Positions 1-10,928 of a stretch of 64,000 bases of DNA are shown piece by piece. This DNA is from Strigamia acuminata. Lineage: Eukaryota > Arthropoda > Chilopoda > Geophilomorpha > Linotaeniidae. A program made the translations under genes and the position numbers. Position 1 is the stretch's first letter. Each line of letters begins with the position of its first letter. Below the pieces are notes generated by a model. That model worked only from the letters and a program-made list of their open reading frames with translations. It was not told where the DNA came from and did no database searches. The DNA is taken from contig OX442320.1 in assembly GCA_949358305.1 (NCBI GenBank), forward strand, positions 2,606,501 through 2,670,500, read 5' to 3'.

Positions 1-2
1 AT

Positions 3-3000
3 GACCCGACACGTGGAACTTTTGCACCGATGGCGCGCCGACAAGGACGCGCGGGTGCACGTTCTAGAGGAACCGGCGCAGGTTCAAATCAAGCATTTTT
101 GGACGAACCGTTGTCTTTCTACTCGGCAGTACATGCCATACAGCAAATGGATTTTCCTGTGATCTCATTGGCATCACAGAAAGCGCCGGAAAGAGATCCC
201 GCCTGGTACATTGATACGGGCGCAACAGACCATTTCTCATACAACTATGAATGTTTCACGAATTTTAAACCCCTCGAGAATTTTAGTGTGCAATTAGGAG
301 AGGGGAGTTCTGAGATTAGTGGTATGGGCGAAATTACCTTAATAGCAAATTATGGCGGGGGTGGACGCGAAATTACACTTAAAAACGTGTATTACGCGCC
401 AAAATTTCGAAAAAACCTAATTTCACTCGGTCGTACAGACGAGGCAGGTCTGAAAACATTCATAGCTGATGGGAAATTAACAATGTTCGAATCAACGATG
501 GACAAACCGATGTTAACTGCAAAGAGATTGTCGAACAGGATGTATCAAGTGAATTGTGCAATTGAAACTCAGAATGTGAACGCATCCGTATTGCCTATGC
601 AAGGGAATACGGATGTCGTGGCGAGTAAATCGCCTGAAGTTGTTAAAGTGCCATTAACCATGAATTGTTATAAGAAAGCTTTATTAACCCCAATTCGTAA
701 GCCGGAGAAATCCGCAAATGCTGTTGTGAATCCGAGTAGCGTGCTAGTAAAGCAGGGAAGCGCTGCAAATGCGACTAAAACTCAACCAATTAAGAAAGTT
801 GAACCAACTAAAGAGGAAGTTGATGCAAAAGTAGTTAATGAGTTGGGGAACGGGGAAAGGAATGGCAAACCCGATAAAGCAGTACCGATGGATTATTGGC
901 ACGCCCGTATGGGGCATTTACACGTGAAAGGAATTGTTGACATGGAAAAGTCAACCGATATTTATGGAATCAAATTGTCAGACAGGGAAATGAACACTTG
1001 TGATTCGTGTGCACAGGCGAAGAGCACACGAGCAAGTTTTGCACCAATAGGGGATATCAGGTCAAAAGGGGTTCTGGACTTAATACATATGGACACCTGG
1101 GGCCATTCTTCAACGAAATCGATAGGAGGGGCAAGATATTTCCTATTATTGGTCGATGACTATTCCAGATTTATGTGGATAGTAACGATGAAAACGAAGG
1201 ATGAAGTGCTAGGCCATTTTAAGACATGGCAATTACAATTAGAGTGTGCGACGTCACGTAAAGTGAAAGCGATCAGAACGGATAATGGGGGTGAATTCGT
1301 CTCAGCAGCTTGGGCAAAACATGCGAGTGATTCGGGAATTAAATGTGAACGCACAACCCCCTACTCCCCAGAAATGAATTCTGTAGCTGAGAGAGGGAAC
1401 AGAACCATAGTTGAAGGAATTAGAGCGATGATGGCAGACACTGGATTACCAAAGCGACTATGGGCAGAATTGGCCCACACAATAGTGTACTTGAAAAATC
1501 GTTTCCCTCACTCAACCTTAGGAGGCAAGACACCATATAACGTGTTTTTCAACCGAAAAATGTCTGTTAGGCACCTAAAATGTATAGGCTCGAAAGCTTA
1601 TGTGCATATCCCCGCACAGACAAGAAAAGATAAATTGGACAAACGAGCATGGGTTGGAGCCCTTGTGGGGTACGCACAAAGTACACGAGGTTATCGAGTT
1701 TGGGACCCAAAAACGAATAAGGTTTATGGGGTTAAACATGTGAAAATTGACGAAAATACTTATTGGAATGAGGGGGACACAGGAGTTCAAAATGTGAACA
1801 AAATGTTCGATTATATAAATCTCCCCACTCAAGAAGAAGAATCAGATGACGACGTGGTTCCTCAAGCTACAGTACCTGCGCCTACGGTACCTACACATCA
1901 AATGGTCTTACGTCAGCGACCACCAGTACCCTTACCCACGACCCCCAAATTAGTGCAAAAAGCATATGGCATGAGAATGCCCCTCGAGGAACAAGGAGCT
2001 GTCGGGGGTATTGAGTTAGAGGGGGATGTGACAGAATTAGATTTATCAAAATTGGAATTGGATTCAGGGGATGAACCTTTTGAGGATACTGTTGCCGAAC
2101 AAGCAAATACAACCGACGAGCCTGAAGAATTACTGAAATTGAACATGCAAGAATGGCAAAGATTTGCAAAAGTCCGTGCAAGGGGGAAAACCGCCGGAAA
2201 AGTGGATGTTTATTACATGACACCTTCACAAGACCGTTGTCGGAGTCGCACTGATGTAATGCGATGGTGTGAAGAAGAAGGTTTTCAATACGAAGAGGAG
2301 TTGTTTGATTTCAAACACGAACATCTGGAATTGCCTTATGCGGGTTTTTGCAGTATTGAGCCAGAGACTTATGAACAGGCTATTTCTGACAGGGATCGTT
2401 GGGATTGGTCAAAGGCCATGGACGAGGAAATTGATATATTTGACGAACGAAAAGTTTATACCGAGGTTGACATTGCTCCCGATCAAACATTGCTTGGGAG
2501 CAAATGGATTTACAAATTGAAACGAGATCATACGGGGGCAATTAAACGTTTTCGAGCACGCCTTGTTGCACAAGGCTTTAAGCAACGACCGGATATCGAC
2601 TTTAAAGAAGTCTTCTCGCCGGTTATTAATTTTGTCCTCATATTGATATTTTTCTGCACGCTGGTTGTTTTGTGTAACTGGCGCGACACGCACCTTGACG
2701 TAAAGGCAGCCTACCTTTACGGTGACTTAGATATTCCCCAGTACATGGCCATACCAAAAGGTTATCAAACCAAAACGAACAAAGGGAAATGTTGGCGCTT
2801 GGACAAAGCCCTATACGGCCTGCACCAGTCAGGCCGTATGTGGTTTGAAAAATTACATGACAAATTAATTGACATTGGTTTTACACCATTCCCGGGCCTC
2901 AATTGTGTTTATGTCTACAAGAGAGAAGCGATTTTAATCGTTTACGTGGATGATCTCGTTCTCTTTTCAAGGGACGATTTTATTGAAAAATGTGTTCTCA

Positions 3001-3902
3001 AGTGGATTTCAAATGCATTTGACATCGTGAATTTGGGACCCGTAACGATGCTATTGGGAATAGAGTTTGAGCGTGTTGGCAAGAACATTTTCGTGCACCA
3101 GGGCAAATATATTGACAAATTGTGTGAGAAATACAGAATTGATTATTCGCATCGTATCAAAGTTCCAGGAACCGTTGGTACGATGATCCGAAGTGTGCGT
3201 CCTGGTGAGCGAGTGGATGTGGAATTCCCCTATCGCGCGCTTGTTGGCAGTTTGCTATTCATTGCCATGAGAACAAGACCAGACATCTTGTTCTCAGTAA
3301 TTGTGTTATCACAATATAACGAGGTGCACTCTTACAAGCATGTGCAAATGCTGCTGCAAGTGCTAAAGTACTTATCTCAAACAAGGGATTTCTGCATCGA
3401 TTTGGGATTATGTAAGAATACAGGCATGTCGATTTACACAGATGCCTCTCATGCCTCGGATCTAGATCAAAGAAGAAGTTTCGGGGGGCACATCATCTAC
3501 ATTGGTGGGGTTCCCGTGTCCTGGGCCTGCCGCAAACAAAAGCTGACGGCGCTATCGGTGATGGAGAGCGAGTTTATCGCCATCGTGGATGGTGTGCGGG
3601 AGGTTATCTGGTTGGAGAGATTGTTTGAAGCTGATGTCTTGCGTGATCCCCAGAGAGTTAAACCAATTGTATATGCGGATAGCACAGCCGCAATACAATA
3701 CGCGAAAAATAGAATCGAAAATAGAGCGAACAAACATATAGAGGTTCGTTTTCACTTTTTGCGAGATTGGTACACAAAGGGAACTTTTGGGATACATCAT
3801 ATTCCGGGCGTATCCAACGTAGCGGATATATTAACCAAATGGTTACCCTTCCCGCGATTATCAACCCTTTGTGAGCGAATTTTTGCAGAGCGGCACAAAT
3901 GA
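3..3902 (+). CDS. Ty1/copia retrotransposon Gag-Pol polyprotein, 5' truncated by the window edge
   Basis: One uninterrupted frame stays open to the left edge, so the ATG at 30 is probably not the true start and most of Gag lies outside the window. Numbering from that ATG (1290 residues): aspartic protease with DTGATDH at 62-68; pre-integrase zinc finger with H291, H296, C324 and C327; integrase catalytic core with D355, D418 and E454 (D-D-35-E); an acidic linker; reverse transcriptase from about 790, with DVKAAYLYG near 890 and the catalytic YVDD at 972-975; RNase H with Asp, Glu and Asp near 1138, 1179 and 1216. The order protease-integrase-RT-RNase H is diagnostic of Ty1/copia. There is no frameshift or internal stop, so the element is young or recently active. 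A purine tract follows the stop codon directly. Confidence 0.96.
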   Translation, partial: DPTRGTFAPMARRQGRAGARSRGTGAGSNQAFLDEPLSFYSAVHAIQQMDFPVISLASQKAPERDPAWYIDTGATDHFSYNYECFTNFKPLENFSVQLGEGSSEISGMGEITLIANYGGGGREITLKNVYYAPKFRKNLISLGRTDEAGLKTFIADGKLTMFESTMDKPMLTAKRLSNRMYQVNCAIETQNVNASVLPMQGNTDVVASKSPEVVKVPLTMNCYKKALLTPIRKPEKSANAVVNPSSVLVKQGSAANATKTQPIKKVEPTKEEVDAKVVNELGNGERNGKPDKAVPMDYWHARMGHLHVKGIVDMEKSTDIYGIKLSDREMNTCDSCAQAKSTRASFAPIGDIRSKGVLDLIHMDTWGHSSTKSIGGARYFLLLVDDYSRFMWIVTMKTKDEVLGHFKTWQLQLECATSRKVKAIRTDNGGEFVSAAWAKHASDSGIKCERTTPYSPEMNSVAERGNRTIVEGIRAMMADTGLPKRLWAELAHTIVYLKNRFPHSTLGGKTPYNVFFNRKMSVRHLKCIGSKAYVHIPAQTRKDKLDKRAWVGALVGYAQSTRGYRVWDPKTNKVYGVKHVKIDENTYWNEGDTGVQNVNKMFDYINLPTQEEESDDDVVPQATVPAPTVPTHQMVLRQRPPVPLPTTPKLVQKAYGMRMPLEEQGAVGGIELEGDVTELDLSKLELDSGDEPFEDTVAEQANTTDEPEELLKLNMQEWQRFAKVRARGKTAGKVDVYYMTPSQDRCRSRTDVMRWCEEEGFQYEEELFDFKHEHLELPYAGFCSIEPETYEQAISDRDRWDWSKAMDEEIDIFDERKVYTEVDIAPDQTLLGSKWIYKLKRDHTGAIKRFRARLVAQGFKQRPDIDFKEVFSPVINFVLILIFFCTLVVLCNWRDTHLDVKAAYLYGDLDIPQYMAIPKGYQTKTNKGKCWRLDKALYGLHQSGRMWFEKLHDKLIDIGFTPFPGLNCVYVYKREAILIVYVDDLVLFSRDDFIEKCVLKWISNAFDIVNLGPVTMLLGIEFERVGKNIFVHQGKYIDKLCEKYRIDYSHRIKVPGTVGTMIRSVRPGERVDVEFPYRALVGSLLFIAMRTRPDILFSVIVLSQYNEVHSYKHVQMLLQVLKYLSQTRDFCIDLGLCKNTGMSIYTDASHASDLDQRRSFGGHIIYIGGVPVSWACRKQKLTALSVMESEFIAIVDGVREVIWLERLFEADVLRDPQRVKPIVYADSTAAIQYAKNRIENRANKHIEVRFHFLRDWYTKGTFGIHHIPGVSNVADILTKWLPFPRLSTLCERIFAERHK

Positions 3903-4066
3903 AAAGAAAGAGGGGGATTATTGGTTTTGCAGTGAATTCTTTCGCCATTTGTGTTTTGGGTGTGCATGCCACTTCTAGATATCCGTAGATGGATATGAGT
4001 GTTTTATTTATTCTTTTGTAAAGAACAAGTTCATATCAAACAATATGGATTTGTTCTCCTTTTATT
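3903..4066 (+). repeat. Copia polypurine tract and probable 3' LTR
   Basis: A purine run (GAAAAGAAAGAGGGGGA, about 3901-3917) begins at the copia stop codon, as expected for the plus-strand priming tract. The following 150 bases have no coding potential and contain a short inverted repeat (ATATCC/GGATAT, about 3979-3996). They probably belong to the 3' LTR. The matching 5' LTR is outside the window, so neither LTR boundary nor the target-site duplication can be fixed. The gypsy integrase frame opens at about 4022, so the true junction between the two elements lies somewhere near 4000-4110. Confidence 0.55.
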
Positions 4067-5422
4067 GTGTATTCGGTTTCGAGACTATCTAGCCTCGAAC
4101 CATCACTGATGTTACGTTTTCCGAGAATTAAACATGGCGGTCACGCTTGGTGCTTACCGCACAGTTCAAATCCGGCGTCGTTAATGGATTCGACACACCA
4201 CTCGTTTCAGGAAACAATAGATTGTTTAAGTGTCGATGTGATGGGCCCAAAACCCGTTACGGGAAATAAAAATGCGTACATTATCGTAATAATGGACGTG
4301 GCGACTCGTTGGCCCGAGTTGTACGCCGTCGCTAGACCTTCAGCAGAGAAAATCGTTGAATGTATCTACGACGTGGCGTTACGTTACGGATTTCCACGTA
4401 AAATAATATCCGATAACGGACCCCAATTTATCTCGAAAATTTGGGGTAAGTTTTGTGAGAAATTCGGGATTGTGGCGTCACATACTTCGACCTACAATCC
4501 CAGAACAAATCCCGTTGAGCGACTCAACAGGGACATTAAATATGCACTAAGCATATTCACTGACATCCACAATAGGTGGGATGAATACTTGAGGGAGATC
4601 GCGTTCAGCATACGAACAACAGTCTCGAGGACGAGAGATTTTTCTCCGGCCTACCTCAACTTCGCCCGAGAGCTACGAGTGCCTTGGGACCCACGAGTGG
4701 CAGAGTCGGTAAATGTGGTGGACCCAGAGAAACCACATGAGTATGTGTATAAATTGGAGCAAACAATTTCGAACACATACAAGCATATGATGGCGCACAT
4801 TTTTAACATGCGCGACCGCATTTTACAAGATAAAAGCGGTGGAAAATTCGTGAATTTCGAGATCAATGATTTGGTGTGGAAAGATGCACACACCCTCTCA
4901 AATGCAGCGAGAGGAATCACCGCCAGCTTGGCCGACAAGAGAGATGGTCCATATGTGATCATCGGCAAGCATGGCGGTAACGCGTATAAATTACGTAAGC
5001 TCGAGGACAATACCGAGCATAAGTCGATACAAGTACGAGAGTTAACTCCGTACATTCCGGAATTCCCGCAAGAAATGTGGGCCAAGGGCCAAGTCAAGTC
5101 TAAAACTGACGGCCAAATCGTCGATATGTTCGCTGGCGAGTCGGAAAAAGCACCGCCAAGTGACAACGAGGAGTATTTCGACGCCCCTTCACCTCCGGTC
5201 AACGAGATCGTTGAATCCGTTCCGGATCCAATTTTGGTCGGGGGGGAAACAGGAGAAACTCCTGAAACAAACACAAAAAACACGGATAAAAAAGAAAACA
5301 ATAATGAGGAGGTACAGACACAAAAAACAACAAAAAATATCGTACCTGCCTCGATCCGTAACCTGCGACCAAAAAGAGATAATCCGTTTATAAAAGGCGG
5401 AAAGGTCGTAGGAAAGAAGTAA
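4022..5422 (+). pseudogene. Ty3/gypsy integrase, 3' fragment of pol
   Basis: The frame opens after a stop at 4019 and ends with a TAA at 5420. The first start-like codon at 4067 is GTG, so this is not an independent gene. Counting from 4067, the DDE triad is D57 (SVDVMGP), D116 (SDNGPQF) and E151 (VERLNRD), giving D-D-35-E spacing. A GPY/F-type module (DGPYVIIGKHGG) follows, as in Ty3/gypsy integrases, and then a low-complexity lysine-rich tail. There is no chromodomain. The N-terminal HHCC zinc finger and the upstream RT/RNase H are missing, so the fragment cannot act alone. The remaining frame is intact, which argues for recent disruption. Confidence 0.9.
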
Positions 5423-5573
5423 AATAAATTACGAGTCGATGGCGGCACTAAAAATAAATGCTAATCGACCGATAGTGCAAGCCATCACGTTGCGAGACTC
5501 GAAGAAAATTCCGCTAAGTCCAACAAAGCGGATATCGGTCGAATTCACGTCACAAGATGGCGTGGAAGCGCGG

Positions 5574-5688
5574 GACCCGTAGCAAAATTATCGGCACGGG
5601 TCGGATACCGCGTGCAAAAGACCCCGTAGCAGCAATCGCGCACGGGAGTGAGAACAAAGGAGACCCGTAGCGTAACATGCGCACGGGT
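5574..5688 (+). repeat. Three tandem GACCCGT/ACGGGTC hairpins
   Basis: Three imperfect copies each hold a short inverted repeat: GACCCGT 5574-5580 with ACGGGTC 5596-5602; CCCGT 5623-5627 with ACGGG 5642-5646; and ACCCGT 5663-5668 with ACGGGT 5683-5688. In all three the left arm is followed by AGC. They lie between the integrase stop and the small acidic exon, in a G/C-rich leader-like stretch with a possible TATA-type sequence near 5725. They could be transcription-factor sites or RNA hairpins of the element. Confidence 0.7.
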
Positions 5689-5901
5689 AGGTGCGCACTA
5701 GTCTCAAACACCCGGGTTCTGGAGTATATTACCCAGAATCCATCGCGATTACCTCGTGTTCACACGGACTTCCGCTTTTCACAGCTGATCTCTGCATTCG
5801 TGCGTGATCCTCGTTTTTAACGTTTTACCGAGTTTTTTTTTGAGATAGTTTTATCATCCTTTTTTCAATCGTGATTGAGCTTTTTGTGCGCGCTCCTCGC
5901 C

Positions 5902-8900
5902 ATGGACGAGGAAGAGAACGACGTGCTTGCCATCGAGCACGATGACGAGGAAAACTGGGACCGCGATGTAAACCAAGTCCAACCCGATCAGGTAGAAGTC
6001 GGCATCGGCACATGAGAATTATTTCCGTGCTGCTGAAAGAGAAATTTTGTTGACTAATACCTGACATGAGTGCTTTGCACTCGAAATAGTGTATAATTAA
6101 TTATTAACCGCGATCGCTCACACGATCGTATTTTTTCCTTGTTAATTTGTTTTCGGGGTGCGAGCGCAGACTTCACGTCGCCTCGCGTCTCGAAAATTCC
6201 TCATGACTTGAGTCACGAGCGAGACAATGGGCTCGAGCCATAAATAATTTTATGACAAGGGGAGAATATTCTGTAAAAGAATATTTTTCTCCACAAGTAA
6301 TTTGACGCATCAAATTGATGCAACTTAACATTCGTACGATGAATTTTTCGGTGTGTTGGATGAATTTAATTTGACTTTAACTTTTTTAAAAAAAATTAGA
6401 CAAAGTCCGACTTCGGAATAATTCTTTATTAGGTTTATTTATTTAATAAAATTTCGACAAGCACATTTATTGTGCAATTTTAGTAATAATTTACACCCGA
6501 CGAATTCTTTTTACGAATGACTGATAATTATTAATTTAATTATTAGTAATGTCCTAATTAATGTTAGAATTAATTTGAAGTAAAATCTGATGATAAGAAT
6601 CCAGATTAAAGGCTCGATTTCGTCTCGCTGTGCGTTTTGGACATGAGACAGATTTTTACGTGATGACTTCTCTTTTTCTATCCGACGAGGGACAATTCGT
6701 CCTACGTTTGCACCGATAGACAGGAATCGGTCTCGACGGACGGCTGCACGTATCGGCAACGTCCCTCGAAACCAACCATTTATCTACGTATTTAATATTA
6801 ACTTTTTATTAATCGTTTATTTCTCCACCCTTCCAGATGGCATTACGTAGAACATGGGGACCATTAGACCCCGCTTGCATCACTCGTGGCGGGATATTTC
6901 GAGGCGCGCTGCCCGATTTTTACCGACGATGTTTCGGCGAAGACGCCGACCCTTGGCGCCTGCGAATACTACATTCCCGATGCATCGCCCGACGTTGGGT
7001 ACGAGACTGCACGCTCCTGGATACGTTCCCGGAGGGAATGCGCGAAGGCATCGCCACAGAGTTAGCTCGTGACGAGGACCCGAAATCGCCAATTTTCCAC
7101 CCCGGATTGTCAAGTCAGTACACTGGCACTCCGGCGGAGGAACACGTGCTGCATGCGTGGCGAGCAGCCGAGACAGAAGAGGCCCGTGAGGCCATCTATC
7201 AGCAGTATAGACAACAGCTGGTGGATACCGCTACGGCAGTGGCCGAGCGCATCCTCCAAAACGAGGGGATGACCGCGGATGATATTCATCTGTGGTTTGA
7301 GAGGCTGCGATTGGGAGAGAGTACGCCCCAGTGGAGACCTCGGATGGGAATTTTAACATCCCAAGCCGAGATGTGGCAGCTCCACTACCTGGGGATTTTG
7401 GGGCCCAAGAGCAGCTACCCGCGGAAGCGCAAGCGCTCCAAAGGCGCCGGGGACAGCCAGTCGCGTTCCCCAGCGACAACCAAGAAGCAGCGTGTCGCTC
7501 AAAACACGACTGAAGGCAACGAAGCTGGGCCATCCACTAGTACGGTGCGTGACCCTTCGCAGTATTCCCGACCGCGAATTTTCGTAAACCGTCAGATTAA
7601 AGACGGTAAGGAGTACAAGGAGGTTTGGATGTCTGGTGACGAAGAGCGAGTCTCTCGTCCCAGCACTTCTAGACGTCCGCTGACTCATCGCGAGCAGCGG
7701 AAAAAAGATCGCAAAGAGCGATACTTCGCGAGGTGCGAAGCTCGGGGCCGTCCCATCCCCGAACCCGCCTACGTCTCCAAGAGAGCGGGTCGACGAAGTG
7801 GTAGCCAGTCAGGTGAGCGAAGCGTCCCAGCGGCAGATACGCGGGACCTTCGCGAGATTCTGACTCAGATGAAGCGGACGAAACTGACACGTTTCGATCC
7901 CGCGATGAAACACGCCAGGAAGATGGGTGTTGTCACCGACGGAAAGGTGACCCCACACGAGGTGGCAAGGTGGCTCGCAGACTACATAAATTCGCGACCA
8001 CGACCCGATGGCATGCCAACCGCCATCGTGCAGCCTTCGGGCTCCGGACAACATCTCCCGGCGCCCCAAGTCGCAATGACTGGGGTGCAGACGACGGAGA
8101 CGCCACCACCGCCGACGCAGCCAACACCACCGCTGCCGACGCCAACGCTGCCGACCAAGACGCAGCCGCCTCCGAACCTGCCGCCGCCGTCGTTGTTGAA
8201 TTCGAGCGATCCGCCGGATTTGCACACCGACCGCTCAGTCCCTCTCCCCGTTGGACAGAGCATTGCGCAGGAATGTCGAGCCAATTTGACCGGCATTTAC
8301 AGGCCGAGCCAACCCCGACCCGGTTCCTCGGCCCTGTTTTTCGAGAGGCGAGACGAAGAAGCGCGACTCGCGAGAGAAGCCGCCAACCCGACTATCTCCG
8401 AGCTCTCAGCGTTCCGCTTCGTGATGGAAGACCCAAGAGTCTCCGCACCCGCCTTGCGAGGTGTGGACCAGGCCCAGCGATATTTCATCGAATGGGCAAC
8501 GGCGATGATGAGTAAGCTCTCGTGTGCCTTCACTGCGGATTCGGAGCGATCGAATCCAGTGAATCGTCGCAGCCTACAGCTATCATTGACCAAGGTCATG
8601 ATGCAGCTGCTAACCCCAGCACTCTTCGGAGAAGGGCGTCAGGCGATGGCCGCATGGTCTGTCGTGGACAGAGAGGGTGTACAGGTTCCCCGTGCACTCC
8701 TCGCAGAGTGGAGCTCCATTCTGCCCGACCCTGTGTTGACTCGGTACGAGCTAACCAGGGATGTGGTAAACCCCGAATTCGAGGGGTACAAGTTGCGAAG
8801 CACGGCGTTTCGTTATACCTCCGCCACCTGGACGGCGGCGCCTACCCAACAACTACGCGCCATGACCATCCAGACGGAAGAATCGGCAGAGGATGTAGAA

Positions 8901-9602
8901 ATGGTGATCTCGCCGACGAGCGGAGTTCCGATTCCGCCACCGATGCCTGCGGAGATATCCCCGCAAGGACCCGCCCTGTTCGAAGTGGCGGGTAAGCCAA
9001 AGCGCTTGCTGTGCCGAACGCCACCCGTCAGGTCCGTCGAGCAAACGAAGCCGACACCGCCCGGGACCTCACCGGCCCGAGCGGCGACAACGACGCAAGC
9101 CGCTATTCCCGCGGCCACCCAGAAGCCGAAGCCGGCACCGCCTCCGCCAGACTATTACGGGCGAATCATCGAAGAGTTTCCCCATCTCTCGATGACGACG
9201 GCGACCAGGAGGTTTATCCTCGCGCAGCGGGACAAAGGCAAATCAGTCTTCATCTGGCTTCACAACCAGATCCGGAAGACTAGAGACCTCATCTTCCACC
9301 AGAGGTTGCTGAGAGCCCACCGTGTGCCAGTGACGCCAGCGGAAGCCAATGCCATCCGGCATACGAACACCGGCTTCTCCGCCTACATCCCGAGCGTTTG
9401 GTTACACGAGAGGACGCGTGCCCCGCATGAGCCAGTTGACGGCCATGCATTATGCTTCATTACGGAGCATGAGGACCCCCGAGATCGGTCCTCGGCGTTA
9501 GTAGGCGATCTACCCGCGCCACCCGGCACTCAACCGCCTGTCCCTGGAGTGAGTTACGCCCAGGTGACGGACTCAGTGTCGGGTCCCCCAGGAAAGAAGT
9601 GA
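5902..9602 (+). CDS. Uncharacterised 3' ORF of the gypsy-like element, predicted to be spliced
   Basis: Exon 1 is 5902-5991 (30 residues, strongly acidic) and exon 2 is 6837-9602 (921 residues), predicted to join at phase 0. The donor reads CAG|GTAGAAGT. The acceptor is a pyrimidine tract ending CTTCCAG immediately before the ATG at 6837. Without splicing, exon 1 ends at a TGA at 6013. Exon 2 has a basic stretch resembling a nuclear localisation signal (PRKRKRSK, near residue 197), a lysine/arginine-rich zone at about 275-325, two proline-rich linkers (about 415-460 and 715-770) and two globular-looking segments. No signal peptide, transmembrane helix, furin site or CCHC knuckle is visible, so it does not look like an envelope protein or a standard Gag nucleocapsid. 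I do not recognise it. It is G/C-rich compared with its surroundings. Its stop lies about 25 bases from the polypurine tract. Confidence 0.65.
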
Positions 9603-9625
9603 TCGCTCAGCCCCACGGTCTGAGC

Positions 9626-9638
9626 TCGGAGGGGGAAG
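9626..9638 (+). other. Polypurine tract of the gypsy-like element
   Basis: A purine run (GGAGGGGGAAG) directly precedes TGTTGTGACC, the usual gypsy LTR start. It lies about 25 bases after the stop codon of the 3' ORF. Confidence 0.8.
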
Positions 9639-10655
9639 TGTTGTGACCCGACTGGACCGGGGTCAACGAAGAGTTTCTCTCGTGACCTCGTTTCGGGTGT
9701 AAGGGGAGCCGCAAGCGCGTCTCCCTTCCCTCAGTGCATTGACATCTAGTCAATGGACAGGCGTCTGCCCTGAGGGAGTGGGGATGGCTCGTCCACCCCA
9801 CCATTGGGTGATTCCGGTCACCTGTCAACCCCGCTTTGTGCAAAGGAATGTGCCTTGCACTGAGCGGGCAGAACCAACACAACCATCAAACGAGAAACAC
9901 ACGTAAACCCGTCGTCCTACAAGATCAGGCCCAAGTAAATATACTGGGATTGACCAAGGACAAAGGACAATTTACCGTGAGTACGTTTGGTCAGTGTCAA
10001 ACTCCGCAGAGTAACCTGCGAGATAAGATTACCACACTATTTTAGCACACCAGCTAGAAATAGTAAAAACCACTCCAGTTTAGCGAGTTGTGCAGACAAA
10101 CGGTCGCACAAGCCTAAACTGCAGTTAAACCACGACGAGCGTTCCCGCCGCTGTGTGACCGCCGGGAGCCAGAAGAGTCCGCCGCTGTGTGATCGCCGGA
10201 CACCACACAAAAACCTAGACAACAGCCCGAAGTAAGCCTTTTAACTAAGCATTCACTCGCGCCCGACCAGCGTGAGCCCGAAGGACCAGCCAGAGACGAG
10301 CCGAGGACGCCATATTGCCACGCCGGCCCAAGACGACACCACGTTGCCACAACGAGGACGCCATCTTGGACACGACCGAGACAACAGACGACCTCGCCGA
10401 TTCCAGCCAGCTTTCATCATACCTTTACCTTTCCATTTCCCTTCACCCATTCCGATTTACCTTTTACTTACCCTTTATATATATATATATAAGATATATC
10501 TGTACATTGCCCCGCAGAATAAATCTATATTATATTTTACCTTTTATATCTGTGTAATCATTTCTTTGGGTAAACCGCTTGAGCAAAGCGGTAGTGAGTT
10601 AGTCGAATTAAGTAATCAACCCACGAGTTAGCGACGGTTAGAGTTGAGCGCGACA
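9639..10655 (+). repeat. 3' LTR of the gypsy-like element
   Basis: It begins TGTTGTGACC after the polypurine tract and can be ended at GCGCGACA, giving TG...CA termini and about 1,017 bp. Inside are a TATA-rich stretch (about 10474-10496), an AATAAA polyadenylation signal (about 10519) and a short hairpin (CGCTTGAGCAAAGCG, about 10577). These are in the order expected for promoter, RNA start and poly(A) site of an LTR. The 5' LTR is not in the window, so the right end is inferred from the terminal CA and not from an LTR-LTR comparison. Confidence 0.7.
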
Positions 10656-10928
10656 AAGTAATTCTACTTTACCCTGAATAATGGGCATTGAACCATGGAG
10701 GGAAGGCCAGTATACTTCGTTGACATCTTGACTGAGTGAATAGACAGTGGGCAGCGGAAAATGGGTGAGACACGAGAAAATGTGAAATAGCTGCGAATCC
10801 GTGGCCAGTGACCTAGACGCCATGGATATCAAACGATTGCAGACTTGTGGCCAGTACACTAGACAGCACAAGTAAATCACAAAAGTAAACTGGAAAACAA
10901 GTAAGGTGCCATGTGTGGCCAGATGAAC

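Larger units (their letters stand above)
4022..10655 (+). mobile_element. Ty3/gypsy-like LTR retrotransposon, 5' part missing
   Basis: The block reads integrase, hairpin-rich spacer, extra 3' ORF, polypurine tract and LTR, all on the same strand. This matches the 3' half of a gypsy-class element. Gag, protease, RT and RNase H are absent to the left, where the copia element sits instead. Either the copia element inserted into this gypsy copy (a nested insertion whose other half is outside the window) or the gypsy copy is truncated. It is also possible that the integrase fragment and the ORF-LTR part come from two related elements. The single orientation and the LTR at the end make one element the simpler reading. 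Confidence 0.7.

Noticed and set aside
4651-5448. 265-codon open frame on the minus strand opposite the gypsy integrase, with a hydrophobic stretch
   Set aside because: It mirrors the integrase codons, has no conserved motif, and its hydrophobic run comes from the antisense of Lys/Glu-rich coding sequence.
7809-8515. Long overlapping frames on both strands inside the 3' ORF
   Set aside because: They come from the G/C- and proline-rich codons of the main frame and lack homology or independent signals.
6837-9602. Reading the long 3' ORF as a retroviral-type envelope gene
   Set aside because: No signal peptide, transmembrane helix, cleavage site or cysteine pattern is visible. The NLS-like and proline-rich make-up does not fit a membrane glycoprotein.
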